DNA of 62,449 nucleotides from Elusimicrobia bacterium HGW-Elusimicrobia-3. Its GTDB lineage: Bacteria; Elusimicrobiota; Elusimicrobia; Elusimicrobiales; UBA9959. Numbering within the stretch: position 1 is the first letter of the stretch; each line of letters begins with the position of its first letter. Shown here one piece after another: positions 23,771 through 32,143 of this stretch. The position numbers were made by a program, and so were the translations under genes. Under the pieces are notes generated by a model, which saw nothing but the letters and a program-made list of their open reading frames with translations, had not been told where the DNA came from and did no database searches. The DNA is taken from the NCBI GenBank assembly GCA_002840355.1, contig PHAL01000017.1, forward strand, positions 1 through 62,449. The letters run 5' to 3'.

Positions 23771-24925
23771 CTATTTCTTGAGGGCTTCCTTGATCATGTT
23801 GGCCGCGATGACGTTGCGCTGGATCTGGTTGGTGCCCTCGTAGATCTGCGTGATCTTGGCGTCGCGCATGAACTTCTCAACCGGGTAGTCGCGCATGTAG
23901 CCGTAGCCGCCCATGATCTGCACCGCGTCCACGGCCACCTTCATGGCCACGTCGCTGGCGAACAGCTTGGCCATGGCGGATTCTTTGGAGACGGATTTGG
24001 CGCCGGAGTCGACCATGCGGGCCACCGAGTAGGCCAGCGCGCGCGCGGCCTCGATCTGCGTGCCCATGTCGGCGAGCATGTGCTGCACGGCCTGGAAGCT
24101 GGAGATCGGAGCGCCGAACTGCACGCGGGTGCGGGAGTAGTCGAGGGCGCAGTCTAGGGCGCCCTGCGCTATGCCCACGGCCTGCGCGGCTACGCCGGGG
24201 CGGGAGGTGTCGAGGGTCTTCATGGCCACGATAAAGCCCATGCCCTCGCGCGAGATCAGGTTGGCGGCCGGCACCTCGCAGTCGGTGAAGATCACCTCGC
24301 GGGTCGCGCTGGCGCGTATGCCCATCTTTTTCTCTTTCTTGCCGAACTCCATGCCCTTGGTGCCCTTCTCCACGATAAAGGCGCTGGCGCCGCGCACGCC
24401 CTTGGCCTTATCGGTCAGGGCTATCACGGTGTAAATTTCGGCCTCGCCGGCGTTGGTGATCCACTGCTTGGTGCCGTTGAGGATGTACTTGTCGCCCTCC
24501 TTGCGGGCCGTCGTCTTGATGGACCCGGCGTCGGAGCCGGCTTCGGCCTCGGTGATGCAGAAAGCCGCCAGTTTTTTGCCGCTGGCGATGTCGGGCAGGT
24601 ATTTCTTCTTCTGCTCCTCGGAGCCGTGCAGCAGGATGGGCAGGGTGCCCAGGCCGGTGCCGGCGTAGCCCAGCGCGATGCCGCCGCAGGCGCGCGAGAG
24701 CTCCTCGGTCACCAGGCACATCTCCAGGATGCCGCCGCCCATGCCGCCGTAGGCCTCAGGCAGGTAGATGCCGAACAGGTCGCTCTCGGCCAGTATCTTC
24801 ATGACCGGCCAGGCGAATTCCTCGCTCTCGTCGTACTGGGCCGCCACGGGCTTGATCTTCTCAACTGCGATCTTGCGCGCCAGGTCGCGTATCATGATCT
24901 GGGATTCGGTGAGTAAGTAGTCCAT
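23771..24925 (-). CDS. Acyl-CoA dehydrogenase (Bcd/Acd type)
   Basis: 384 residues from the ATG at 24925, set by AGGAG upstream; a longer in-frame start at 24991 is unlikely. FAD enzyme of short-chain acyl-CoA dehydrogenase type: CLVTEELSRACGG, AFCITEAEAGSDAG, the TKQWITNAGEA region, GIRASATREVIFTDCEVP, and near the end QIMGGYGYMRDYPVEK followed by QIYEGTNQIQR. The Glu of YEGTNQIQR is the expected catalytic base of short-chain enzymes. First gene of the run etfB-etfA-pgi-S41-like. It may work in either direction: oxidation of acyl-CoA, or enoyl-CoA reduction with the ferredoxin-type ETF. Exact substrate unknown. Confidence 0.93.
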   Translation of the reverse strand: MDYLLTESQIMIRDLARKIAVEKIKPVAAQYDESEEFAWPVMKILAESDLFGIYLPEAYGGMGGGILEMCLVTEELSRACGGIALGYAGTGLGTLPILLHGSEEQKKKYLPDIASGKKLAAFCITEAEAGSDAGSIKTTARKEGDKYILNGTKQWITNAGEAEIYTVIALTDKAKGVRGASAFIVEKGTKGMEFGKKEKKMGIRASATREVIFTDCEVPAANLISREGMGFIVAMKTLDTSRPGVAAQAVGIAQGALDCALDYSRTRVQFGAPISSFQAVQHMLADMGTQIEAARALAYSVARMVDSGAKSVSKESAMAKLFASDVAMKVAVDAVQIMGGYGYMRDYPVEKFMRDAKITQIYEGTNQIQRNVIAANMIKEALKK

Positions 24926-25070
24926 AAAAGTTGCTCCTATGCGGGCGAAGGTCCGGGGCGGGGCGCCTGAGGGCCGCGCCGCCGTTTCCAAGTGTAAATG
25001 GTATCAAAAACTAAAATCGCCGCGCAATTTTATATTATATATACGTAAAGATTCGGTAACATCGCTCCTG

Positions 25071-25076
25071 TACAAT
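25071..25076 (+). promoter_or_regulatory. Predicted -10 box of the motA operon
   Basis: TACAAT 34 bases before the motA ATG; GGAG at 25099-25102 is the ribosome site. The 185-base gap between the divergent acd and motA starts (24926-25110) is AT-rich in its middle (about 25015-25060), with several TATA-like stretches but no convincing -35 hexamer and no sigma-28 motif. Confidence 0.4.
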
Positions 25077-25110
25077 TAACCGTAAGGATAACCGTTTTGG
25101 AGATTCAACT

Positions 25111-25884
25111 ATGGATATGATGACGATCGTGGGGTTCATGCTGGGCGGGGCCGTGATGGTCTGGGGCACCTATTCCTCCGGCGTGGCCGGCAATATCTTC
25201 AACTCGCACGGCATCGTGATAGTGCTGGGCGGCACGCTGGCCGCCACCATCATCAACACCTCCTACAAACGCTTCGTGACCGGCATCAGGGCCCTCGGGG
25301 CCATTTTCTCCTCGCCCAAGATGCCCCCCGTGGACGAGGCGGTGCGCATGCTCGTCGGCATGGCCGAGACCGCCCAGAAACAGGGCGGCATCATGGCCCT
25401 GACCAGCGTGGACGCCGGCTTCGCCAACGGCTTCCTCAAGCGCGCCGTGGGCGTGGCCATGGTCAGCGCCGAGTCGCGCGAGACCCGCGCCATACTGGAA
25501 GAGGAGATCCGCCTGCGCCGCCTGGACGTTTCCGAAGACTCCAACCTCTACCGCACCGCCGGCGTCCTTTCCCCGATGTTCGGCCTCATCGGTACGCTGT
25601 TCGGCATCATCCAGACGCTCTCCAACATCTCCGACCCCACCGCCATCGGCCGCTCCATGGCCGTGGCCATCACCTCGGCCCTGTTCGGCATAGGCTTTTC
25701 CAACATGTTCTGCGTGCCGGTGGCCAACAAGATCCGCCTGCGGGCCATGGAGGAGACGCTGGTGCTGCAGCTCATCCTCGAAGGCGTGATAGACATCATG
25801 AGCGGCAAGACCCCCCACCTGATAGACATGCACCTCCGCGGCTACCTCACTCTCGACGGCGGCCCCGCCGCGAAGGGCAAATAA
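25111..25884 (+). CDS. motA: MotA-type stator protein
   Basis: 257 residues, normal for MotA/PomA. Four membrane segments: about 4-24, 32-50, then a long cytoplasmic loop (52-150), and TM3-TM4 at about 152-175 and 188-210. TM3 (VLSPMFGLIGTLFGII) and TM4 (LFGIGFSNMFCVPVANKI) keep the two functional Pro residues. The loop holds the SRETRAILEEEI charged stretch, which in flagellar MotA contacts FliG. With MotB it should form a proton- or sodium-driven rotating unit. ExbB/TolQ are related but lack this loop size. motB follows after 6 bases. No flagellar filament genes are in the window. Confidence 0.9.
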   Translation: MDMMTIVGFMLGGAVMVWGTYSSGVAGNIFNSHGIVIVLGGTLAATIINTSYKRFVTGIRALGAIFSSPKMPPVDEAVRMLVGMAETAQKQGGIMALTSVDAGFANGFLKRAVGVAMVSAESRETRAILEEEIRLRRLDVSEDSNLYRTAGVLSPMFGLIGTLFGIIQTLSNISDPTAIGRSMAVAITSALFGIGFSNMFCVPVANKIRLRAMEETLVLQLILEGVIDIMSGKTPHLIDMHLRGYLTLDGGPAAKGK

Positions 25885-25890
25885 AGACTT

Positions 25891-26517
25891 ATGCGCTTCT
25901 ACGAACGCGAGGACGAACTTGAGAACGAGCTCAACCGGGGCGCGCTGTGGGCCATCACGTACGGCGACATGATGAGCTACCTGATGATCTTCTTCATGAT
26001 CCTCTTCGCCTTCTACAGCTCCAAGAACATCACCTCGCAGTTCTCGGCCAAGGCCATAGAGGAGACCTTCGGCAAGGACACCGAGGTGGCCAGCACGCTG
26101 TTCTCCAAGCACGGCATACAGCAGATAGCCCAGGTGGAGATCTCGGCCAACAAGATCAGCATCAATTTCTCCGATCCCATCCTCTTCACGCCCGGCAGCG
26201 ACGTGCTCAAGCCCTCCTCCTACCCCCACCTGCGGCGCCTGACCGCCGTTTTCAAGGACCTGCCCAACCCGATACAGATAGAGGGGCATACCGACAACCG
26301 CCCGCTGGGGCGCGGCACCCGCTTCCGGTCCAACTGGGAACTGTCCTCGGCCAGGGCCTTCTCGGTGCTGCAGTTCTTCATTAAGGAAGGCGTGGCCCCC
26401 GAGAAGCTCTCCGCCGTGGGCTACGGCGAGTTCAAGCCGGTGCAGACCAACGAGACCACCGTGGGGCGCTCCAAGAACCGGCGCATAGAGATCAACATCA
26501 TAAGGCACGAGATCTAG
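25891..26517 (+). CDS. motB: MotB-type stator protein with OmpA domain
   Basis: 208 residues. A short cytoplasmic N-terminus, one membrane helix (about 22-45) starting AITYGDMMSYLMIFF, with the ion-binding Asp in the YGDMM motif (YADMM in flagellar MotB), then a linker and an OmpA/MotB peptidoglycan-binding domain (about 85-205) with IEGHTDNRPLG, SSARAFSVLQF and SKNRRIEI. It is shorter than E. coli MotB (308). It anchors the stator to the wall. The next gene, a sensor kinase, starts 5 bases after its stop. Confidence 0.9.
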   Translation: MRFYEREDELENELNRGALWAITYGDMMSYLMIFFMILFAFYSSKNITSQFSAKAIEETFGKDTEVASTLFSKHGIQQIAQVEISANKISINFSDPILFTPGSDVLKPSSYPHLRRLTAVFKDLPNPIQIEGHTDNRPLGRGTRFRSNWELSSARAFSVLQFFIKEGVAPEKLSAVGYGEFKPVQTNETTVGRSKNRRIEINIIRHEI

Positions 26518-26522
26518 CGCGT

Positions 26523-28643
26523 ATGAAACTGACCACGAGGTTCCTGCTGATCCTGCTGGGCATAGCGGTGCTCCCGCTGGTGCTGGCCGTCGGCTGGAAC
26601 GTCTATCAGTACAACTCCTCCGTGGCCAGCTATTTCGAGCTGCACAAGGGCCTGTCGCGCCTTTCGGCCGCCAACGTGGACGAGTGGCTCAAGAACACCA
26701 ACCGCAACCTCGCCTTCCTCTACGAGTTCGAGAACCCCCTGCGCGGCAGGAAGGTGGACGAGACGCAGGTGATACAGCAGGCGGCCCGCATCAATTCCGA
26801 CATCATGTCGCTGGCGCTGGTCTCGGCCGACGGGAAGGAGCTGTTCTTCCTGCAGAGCGAGAGCGTGCGGGAGAAGAAGTCCCTCGCCTCCTTCCAGGCG
26901 GCGCTGGTGGCCAAGGCCTCCGACAGCGGCGTGGTCTCCACCGGCGACCCCATCTGCCTGCGCGCGCAGACCTACTTCCCGCTGGCCTACCCGCTGGTGG
27001 ACGGACGCGTGGTGGTGTTCCATTTCTCGATGGACAAGCTGCTGGGCAAGATCAACTCCCAGAAGACCGGCGCCAGCGGCCGCGTCTTCATCTCCGACCG
27101 CCAGGGCAAGCCGCTGCCCTGCCAGGACATGAAGGGGCTGGATTACGCCCCCGGGGACCTGCGCAAAGTCTTCCGGAGCGGCGGCCGCACCGGCACGCTG
27201 TCCAAGTTCCTTTTTTCGGAAGAGGAGTTCGCCGGCGCCTACGCCGCCATCGAGGACCTGGACTGGGCGGCCGTCTCGGTACAGTCCGAAGAGGAACTCT
27301 ACGGCAAGCAGCGCAAATCCATCATCGTCTTCGGGGCGCTCGCCGTCGTCATCTTCGCCATCGCGATGGTCGTGGTGTTCCTGGTCTCCAACCGCATCAT
27401 CCGCCCCATCAACAACATGGTCGGCGGCGTCAAAGGCTTCCTGCGCACGCAGCACCTCGACAGCGTGATCCCCGCCGAGGGCTGGCCCGAGATCAAGTCG
27501 CTCGTGGGCGTGCTCAACCGCCTGATGCTGGAATTGCAGGCCTACCGCGCCTTCCAGCTCAACCAGATCGTGGAAGAGAAGGGCAAGGCCCAGGCGCTCA
27601 TCGACACCATTTCCGACGGCGTACTGCTCATAGACGACCGCGGCTCCCTGATCTACTGCAACAACACCGCGCTGAAGCTGCTCGGCATTCCCAAGATCTC
27701 CCCGGAGGTGGCCGTCCCCCGCTCGGTCAAGAACGAGGCTTTCTTCAACGCGCTGACCGAGATGCTTGGGCACAAGGAGAAGTACCTCAAGACCGAGGTG
27801 GACGCCCCCCTCGTCAACGAGACTTCCACCGTGACCAAGAGTTTCCGCGTCATCTCCAACCAGTTCCTGCTGGCCACGCTCAAGCGGCCGGGCCGCGTCA
27901 TCATCATCCGCGATATCACGAGCGAGAAGGAGATCGAGAAAGCCAAGGAAGACTTCTTCCACATGATCACGCACGACATGCGCGCCCCGCTGTCTACGCT
28001 GCAGGGCTATACCGAGCTGCTGATGAAGAAGATCGGCCCCTCCCCCGCCACCGACAAATATCTGGCCAGCATGCTCTACTCGTCGCGCCGCCTGCGCGGC
28101 ATGATCGACGACATCCTCAACGTCACCAAGCTCGAGCGCGGCACGATGACGCTGCAGCTCGACAATGTGGACGCCGAGGCGCTGATCACGCGCATCAAGG
28201 ACAACCACGAGCCCGTGGCGGGCCCCAAGAACATCAAGCTCACCGTGGCGCCGCTCCCCGCCAAGATCCTCGTCACGGCCGACCCGGTCCTGCTCGAGCG
28301 CGTCATCACCAACCTGATGGGCAACTCGCTCAAGTTCACCCCCGGCGGCGGCAGCATCACCCTCTCGGCCTGGGAGGACGACAAGCAGGTGTTCTTCGCC
28401 GTGGAGGACACCGGCCCCGGCATCCCCGAGGCCAAGCGCAAGGAGATCTTCGAGAAATACGGCCAGATGGAAGAGCACAAGAGCCAGGGCTTCGGCCTGG
28501 GCCTGGCCATGTGCCAGCTGACGGTGCAGCTGCACAAGGGCGACATCTGGGTGGAATCCGAGGTGGGCAAAGGCAGCAAGTTCATCTTCACCGTGTCCAA
28601 GACCATGGCGGCCCCGCCCCCGCCCATCCCCTCGCCCTCTTGA
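26523..28643 (+). CDS. Sensor histidine kinase (extracytoplasmic sensor, HAMP, PAS, HisKA, HATPase)
   Basis: 706 residues. TM1 (about 7-27), a large extracytoplasmic domain (28-260) of probable double-Cache type, TM2 (about 265-290), HAMP (about 291-340), coiled coil, PAS (about 355-470), HisKA with ITHDMRAPLSTL, and HATPase with NLMGNSLKFTP, EDTGPGIP and GFGLGLAMC. A Pro-rich tail (PPPPIPSPS) ends the protein. All kinase motifs are intact. It follows motAB and precedes two lone receiver genes, so it probably controls motor activity or expression; the ligand is unknown. Confidence 0.9.
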   Translation: MKLTTRFLLILLGIAVLPLVLAVGWNVYQYNSSVASYFELHKGLSRLSAANVDEWLKNTNRNLAFLYEFENPLRGRKVDETQVIQQAARINSDIMSLALVSADGKELFFLQSESVREKKSLASFQAALVAKASDSGVVSTGDPICLRAQTYFPLAYPLVDGRVVVFHFSMDKLLGKINSQKTGASGRVFISDRQGKPLPCQDMKGLDYAPGDLRKVFRSGGRTGTLSKFLFSEEEFAGAYAAIEDLDWAAVSVQSEEELYGKQRKSIIVFGALAVVIFAIAMVVVFLVSNRIIRPINNMVGGVKGFLRTQHLDSVIPAEGWPEIKSLVGVLNRLMLELQAYRAFQLNQIVEEKGKAQALIDTISDGVLLIDDRGSLIYCNNTALKLLGIPKISPEVAVPRSVKNEAFFNALTEMLGHKEKYLKTEVDAPLVNETSTVTKSFRVISNQFLLATLKRPGRVIIIRDITSEKEIEKAKEDFFHMITHDMRAPLSTLQGYTELLMKKIGPSPATDKYLASMLYSSRRLRGMIDDILNVTKLERGTMTLQLDNVDAEALITRIKDNHEPVAGPKNIKLTVAPLPAKILVTADPVLLERVITNLMGNSLKFTPGGGSITLSAWEDDKQVFFAVEDTGPGIPEAKRKEIFEKYGQMEEHKSQGFGLGLAMCQLTVQLHKGDIWVESEVGKGSKFIFTVSKTMAAPPPPIPSPS

Positions 28644-28662
28644 AAACCGGGCGCATTTGAAA

Positions 28663-28668
28663 TATACT
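28663..28668 (+). promoter_or_regulatory. Predicted -10 box for a leaderless receiver-gene transcript
   Basis: TATACT, then 6 bases, then the ATG at 28675. No Shine-Dalgarno intervenes. The arrangement matches that at 33591, 37361, 37480 and 59838. Confidence 0.4.
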
Positions 28669-28674
28669 AAACGC

Positions 28675-29061
28675 ATGGGACAGAATATGGGACTGATGCT
28701 TATCGTTGACGACAACGTGGAATTCCGCACGATGATCTCCGACTATTTTACGGACCTCGGCTTCACGGTGGAGATAGCCGAGAACGGGCGCGAGGGCCTG
28801 CTGAAAGCCAAGGCCATCCGCCCCGACATCATCCTCTGCGACGTGATGATGCCCGACATCGGCGGCATAGAGGTCATCCGCGGCCTGCAGGCCGACGACG
28901 AGACCCGCGCCATCCCGGTGCTGGTCATCACCGGCACCTTCTTCGACAAGGACATGAGCGAGCTGTTCCGCCAGGAGTCCAACTGCCGCGAGTTCATGAG
29001 CAAGACCGTGGAACTCTCCTACCTGCAGAAGAAAGTAGAGGACCTGACCAGGAAGAAATGA
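28675..29061 (+). CDS. Single-domain response regulator (REC)
   Basis: 128 residues from the ATG at 28675, chosen because of the -10 box 6 bases upstream; ATG 28687 has a GGGA before it and is the alternative. A receiver domain only: acidic pocket Asp12-Asp13, phosphoacceptor Asp56 (ILCDVMMPD), ITGT, and a Lys near SKTVE. With no output domain it may act like CheY, by binding a partner such as the FliG-like protein across the convergent junction, or serve as a phosphate sink for the upstream kinase. It overlaps the next receiver gene by 4 bases. Confidence 0.88.
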   Translation: MGQNMGLMLIVDDNVEFRTMISDYFTDLGFTVEIAENGREGLLKAKAIRPDIILCDVMMPDIGGIEVIRGLQADDETRAIPVLVITGTFFDKDMSELFRQESNCREFMSKTVELSYLQKKVEDLTRKK

Positions 29062-29432
29062 CCCCCCGTCCCGTTATCCTGATAGTGGACGACGAACCCG
29101 ATTACCTGCGCATCGCCTCCCGCATAGCGGCCAAGGCCGGCTGCGCCGTACTGACGGCCGCGGCGGCGCTGCCCGGCGTGGCGCTTGCCGCCGGCGAAAA
29201 ACCCGACCTGATCCTCCTCGACGTGGGCCTGCCCGACGTCAGCGGTTTCGAGGCCGCCCGCCGCATCCGCAAGGTCCCCGCGCTGGCTAAAACCCCCATC
29301 ATCTTCTTTACCGTGCGCTCCGAGCTTGACATGGTCTCGCAGGGCCTCGCCCTCGGGGCCGCCGGCTACGTGCTAAAGCCGTTCGACCCCGACGAACTGC
29401 TGCGCCGCATCGCCGCCGCGCTGCCCGCATGA
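29058..29432 (+). CDS. Single-domain response regulator (REC)
   Basis: 124 residues, a second stand-alone receiver: Asp11-Asp12 in VDDEPD, phosphoacceptor Asp55 (ILLDVGLPD), and LKPFDPDEL with the conserved Lys. All key residues present. ATGA overlaps link it to both neighbours, so the three receiver genes are one unit. It may relay phosphate or act by protein contact. It is not a duplicate of the preceding gene, since sequence outside the motifs differs strongly. Confidence 0.88.
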   Translation: MTPRPVILIVDDEPDYLRIASRIAAKAGCAVLTAAAALPGVALAAGEKPDLILLDVGLPDVSGFEAARRIRKVPALAKTPIIFFTVRSELDMVSQGLALGAAGYVLKPFDPDELLRRIAAALPA

Positions 29433-30109
29433 AGCCTGCCGCCGCCTGCCTTACCTCCGATCCCGCCGCGCGCGCTTTCTACCGCTCCGCGCTGCCGGGC
29501 TTCACGCTCAAGTTCTACCCCACCGCCGCCGCTTTCCTGAAAGCCCCCCCGGCCGCCGGGCTGGCCGTACTGGACGCCGCGCTGCCCGACATGGGCGGCG
29601 GCGACCTGGTGGCCGTGCTGCGCGGCTCTCCCAAAACCGCCGGCCTGCTGCTGGTGCTTACCGGCGGCGCTCCTTATTCCCCGGCCGCCGCCGCCGCCTC
29701 TTTCGACAGCGGCGCCGACGAGTATTTCGCCTTCCCGCCCGACCCCCTGCTGTTCCGGGCGCGGCTGCTGAACCTGCTGGGGCGCGGCCCCTCCGGCCGG
29801 CCGGCGCCCGAGAAACCGGCGGAGTACGAGTTCGGCGACCTGCGCGTCTCCCCCGAGGCCCGCACGGTCAGCGTAGCCGGCAAAAAGGCCCGCCTGACCG
29901 CCCTGGAATTCGACATTCTGCTGTACTTCCTCCGCAACCAGGGGCGCGTGGTCTCGCGCTACGTGCTGCTGGAGCAGGTGTGGAAGGACGCCGCCGAAGC
30001 CGGCCCCCGCGCCGTGGACAAGCGCATAGAAGCCCTGCGCCGCAAACTGGGGCGTTATGGGGCCAAGATCGGGACGATCTTCAGGCTGGGTTATATTTTC
30101 AGGTTGTAG
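29429..30109 (+). CDS. OmpR-type winged-helix regulator with degenerate receiver domain
   Basis: 226 residues. The C-terminal winged helix (about 130-226) is typical: LTALEFDILLYFLRNQGRVVSRYVLLEQVW, RAVDKRIEALRRKLG and FRLGYIFRL. The N-terminal receiver keeps a possible phosphoacceptor Asp (LAVLDAALPD) but starts CLTSDP instead of the DD pair, and the usual DYLxKPF reads EYFAFPPDP, without the Lys. It probably does not respond to ordinary phosphorylation and may bind DNA constitutively or through dimer partners. Ends 22 bases before a bidirectional terminator. Confidence 0.85.
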   Translation: MKPAAACLTSDPAARAFYRSALPGFTLKFYPTAAAFLKAPPAAGLAVLDAALPDMGGGDLVAVLRGSPKTAGLLLVLTGGAPYSPAAAAASFDSGADEYFAFPPDPLLFRARLLNLLGRGPSGRPAPEKPAEYEFGDLRVSPEARTVSVAGKKARLTALEFDILLYFLRNQGRVVSRYVLLEQVWKDAAEAGPRAVDKRIEALRRKLGRYGAKIGTIFRLGYIFRL

Positions 30110-30130
30110 GGGCGGACGCCGGGTTGCGGC

Positions 30131-30155
30131 GGGCGGGAGCTATCCCGCCCTTTTT
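30131..30155. terminator. Rho-independent terminator between convergent operons
   Basis: GGGCGGGA / TCCCGCCC, loop GCTA, followed by TTTTT on the plus strand. It closes the motA-regulator operon. The minus-strand HATPase gene ends at 30158, so the same stem may help there, although the T run is only on the plus side. Confidence 0.8.
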
Positions 30156-30157
30156 CA

Positions 30158-32143
30158 TTATACGCCCAGGGGCAGGCGCACTTCCACTATCGCCCCGCGT
30201 TCCTTCTTGTTGGTCACTTCCAGCGTGCCGCCGTGCTTCTCGGCTATGCGGCGCGCCACGGCCAGGCCTATGCCGGCCTTGCCCTTGTCGGTGGTGTTGA
30301 ACGGGGCGAAAAGCTTGTCCAGCGCCTCGCGGGCGAAGCCCGGGCCGGTGTCTTCGAAGGTGAACACGGCCTGGCGCCCGTCCTCGGAGCTCTTCAGCGT
30401 CACACGCAGGCTGCCGCCCTGCTGCAGGCGCTCGTAGGCGTTCTTGATGAGGTTGTAGAAGAGCATCTTTACGCGCTCTGGCGCCAGCCGCGCGCGCAGG
30501 CGCGGGTTGAGGATGGCGGCGGTGATGGAGATCTTGCGCTGCTTGAAGGCGCGCTCCCACTTGCCCGTCTCTACGGAGACAAGGGAAGCGAGGTCCGTGT
30601 CCTCCATGTCGGGGGTCTCGGGGTCCAGGTACTCCTGCCAGCCTTTGAGCAGGTTGACGGAGGCGAAAAGCGTCTTGAGCGCGGGCTCGAGCGCCTTGCG
30701 CTCGGCGGCGGGGATGCGCAGGTTGAAGTTCTTGAGCTCCTTGGCGGAGCGCTCCAGCGAGACCAGCATCCGGGCGGAGAAATCGGCCTGTTCGCGCTTG
30801 AGCAGCCCGGTAAATTTAATATTCTTGCGGCGCAGGTCCTCGTTCTCTATCTCCAGGTCCGCCAGTTTCTTCTGGTCCTGCGCGCGGGCGGCCTTGCCGG
30901 CGCCCAGCGCCAGTTCGCGCTCCTCCACCGACTTGAGCAGGCGCGCCGAATAATCGGCGGCCGAGCCCAGTTTGGTCTTGAGCGCGTCTATCTCGGCTTC
31001 CAGCGCCTTGATCTTCAGCAGTTCCCGGCGGGAGACTTCCTTCTCCTGCGTCAGGGCGCCCTTGGCGTCGCGCAGCAGGCCGTTGACCTTCTCCAGGTCG
31101 GCCTCGCGGGTCTTTAGCATGGAGGCGGCGGCCGCGCTCTTCTCCTGCGCCTCGGCCAGCGCCGACTTGAGCGCGGCCGCGCGGTTCTGCAGCTCGAAGA
31201 CCTGGGTGACCGCGCCCGAAAAATTGGTGCGCTGCTCCTGCGCCTTAACAGAGTGCTCGTCGGCGGCCTGGCGCAGGCGCTCGGCCTCCTCCCGGGAGGC
31301 GTCCAGGCGGGCGCGCAGCGAGGCGGCTTCATCGGCGGCGGCGGTCAGGGCGGCTTCTTTCTCGGCGAGGGCGGCCTTCAGGGCGGCGGCGCGGTTTTCC
31401 AGCGCCAGCTTCTCCTCGCCGGAGATCCGGGCCCCGTAGGCGGCCTCGCCGACGGCCTTCTTAAGTTCTTCCAGTTCAGCGCCTGTCTGCCGCAGCGCGG
31501 CGCGCTGTTCGGCCAGTTCTTTTTCCGCGCCGGCCAGCGTCAGGCGCGCGGCCTTCTCCCCCTCCCCGGCGGCGGCCAGCGAGGCGGAGGAGGAGGCGGC
31601 GGCGCGTCTGGAGGCTTCCAGGCGCTCCAGCAGCTCCTCGTAAAGCGGGCGGGCCTTGCCGGTGGCGGCTTCGTCGGCGCGCAGCAGCCGGTCTATCTCG
31701 GGCAATTCCATGATGGCCGCCAGCTTGCTCCTGAACGAGGCAATGGCCTCGTCGCGGGCGGCCAGGGCCTCCTGCAGGTTCCTGGACCTGGCGCGCAGGT
31801 CCTCCAGTTCGGGCGCGGCGGCGGCCAGCTCCGTCTCCTTGCGCAGCAGGGCGCTCCGCAGTTCCTCGGCTTCGCGCGCGGCCGCGGCGGCGGCGGCCAG
31901 CCGCTCCGATCCCTCTCCGGCGGCGGCGCGCAGCCGCTCGGCTTCCGCTTTCAAATGTCTTTCGCGGGCGTGGCTCTCCGCCAGTTGTTTTTCAAGCCTG
32001 GCCGCCCTGGAGGCGGCGAGCGCCAGGCTCTTGCGCGCTTCGGCGCGTTCCGCTTCCGAGCGGGACGAGGCGTCCTGGGCCTCGCCCACGGCGCGCCACA
32101 GGTAGTCCAGGTCGGAGTCGAAGGCGTCGGCCGGGCGGCTCAC
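30158..32143 (-). CDS. Long coiled-coil protein with C-terminal HATPase domain
   Basis: 661 residues from a GTG at 32143 that overlaps the FliF-FliG stop (GTGA); the frame reads further upstream but only antisense-like sequence. Residues about 15-470 are almost continuous Ala/Glu/Lys/Arg-rich coiled coil. The C-terminal ~110 residues are a histidine-kinase-type ATPase: FYNLIKNAYERL (N-box), FEDTGPGF (G1) and GIGLAVARRIAEKHGG (G2). I find no HisKA H-box; the segment before the ATPase (SARMLVSLERSAKELKNF onward) has no suitable His. No membrane segment. It may be a scaffold or ATP-dependent partner of the FliF-FliG protein. Function unknown. Confidence 0.78.
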   Translation of the reverse strand: MSRPADAFDSDLDYLWRAVGEAQDASSRSEAERAEARKSLALAASRAARLEKQLAESHARERHLKAEAERLRAAAGEGSERLAAAAAAAREAEELRSALLRKETELAAAAPELEDLRARSRNLQEALAARDEAIASFRSKLAAIMELPEIDRLLRADEAATGKARPLYEELLERLEASRRAAASSSASLAAAGEGEKAARLTLAGAEKELAEQRAALRQTGAELEELKKAVGEAAYGARISGEEKLALENRAAALKAALAEKEAALTAAADEAASLRARLDASREEAERLRQAADEHSVKAQEQRTNFSGAVTQVFELQNRAAALKSALAEAQEKSAAAASMLKTREADLEKVNGLLRDAKGALTQEKEVSRRELLKIKALEAEIDALKTKLGSAADYSARLLKSVEERELALGAGKAARAQDQKKLADLEIENEDLRRKNIKFTGLLKREQADFSARMLVSLERSAKELKNFNLRIPAAERKALEPALKTLFASVNLLKGWQEYLDPETPDMEDTDLASLVSVETGKWERAFKQRKISITAAILNPRLRARLAPERVKMLFYNLIKNAYERLQQGGSLRVTLKSSEDGRQAVFTFEDTGPGFAREALDKLFAPFNTTDKGKAGIGLAVARRIAEKHGGTLEVTNKKERGAIVEVRLPLGV

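Noticed and set aside
24926-25110. Sigma-28 flagellar promoter before motA
   Set aside because: A TAAAG occurs but no GCCGATAA-like -10 at the right distance.
25111-26517. ExbB-ExbD or TolQ-TolR pair
   Set aside because: The long cytoplasmic loop of the first protein and the OmpA peptidoglycan domain of the second fit MotA-MotB, not ExbBD/TolQR.
26514-28730. 738-codon minus-strand frame opposite the sensor kinase
   Set aside because: Antisense to a kinase with intact H, N and G boxes; composition typical of a shadow frame.
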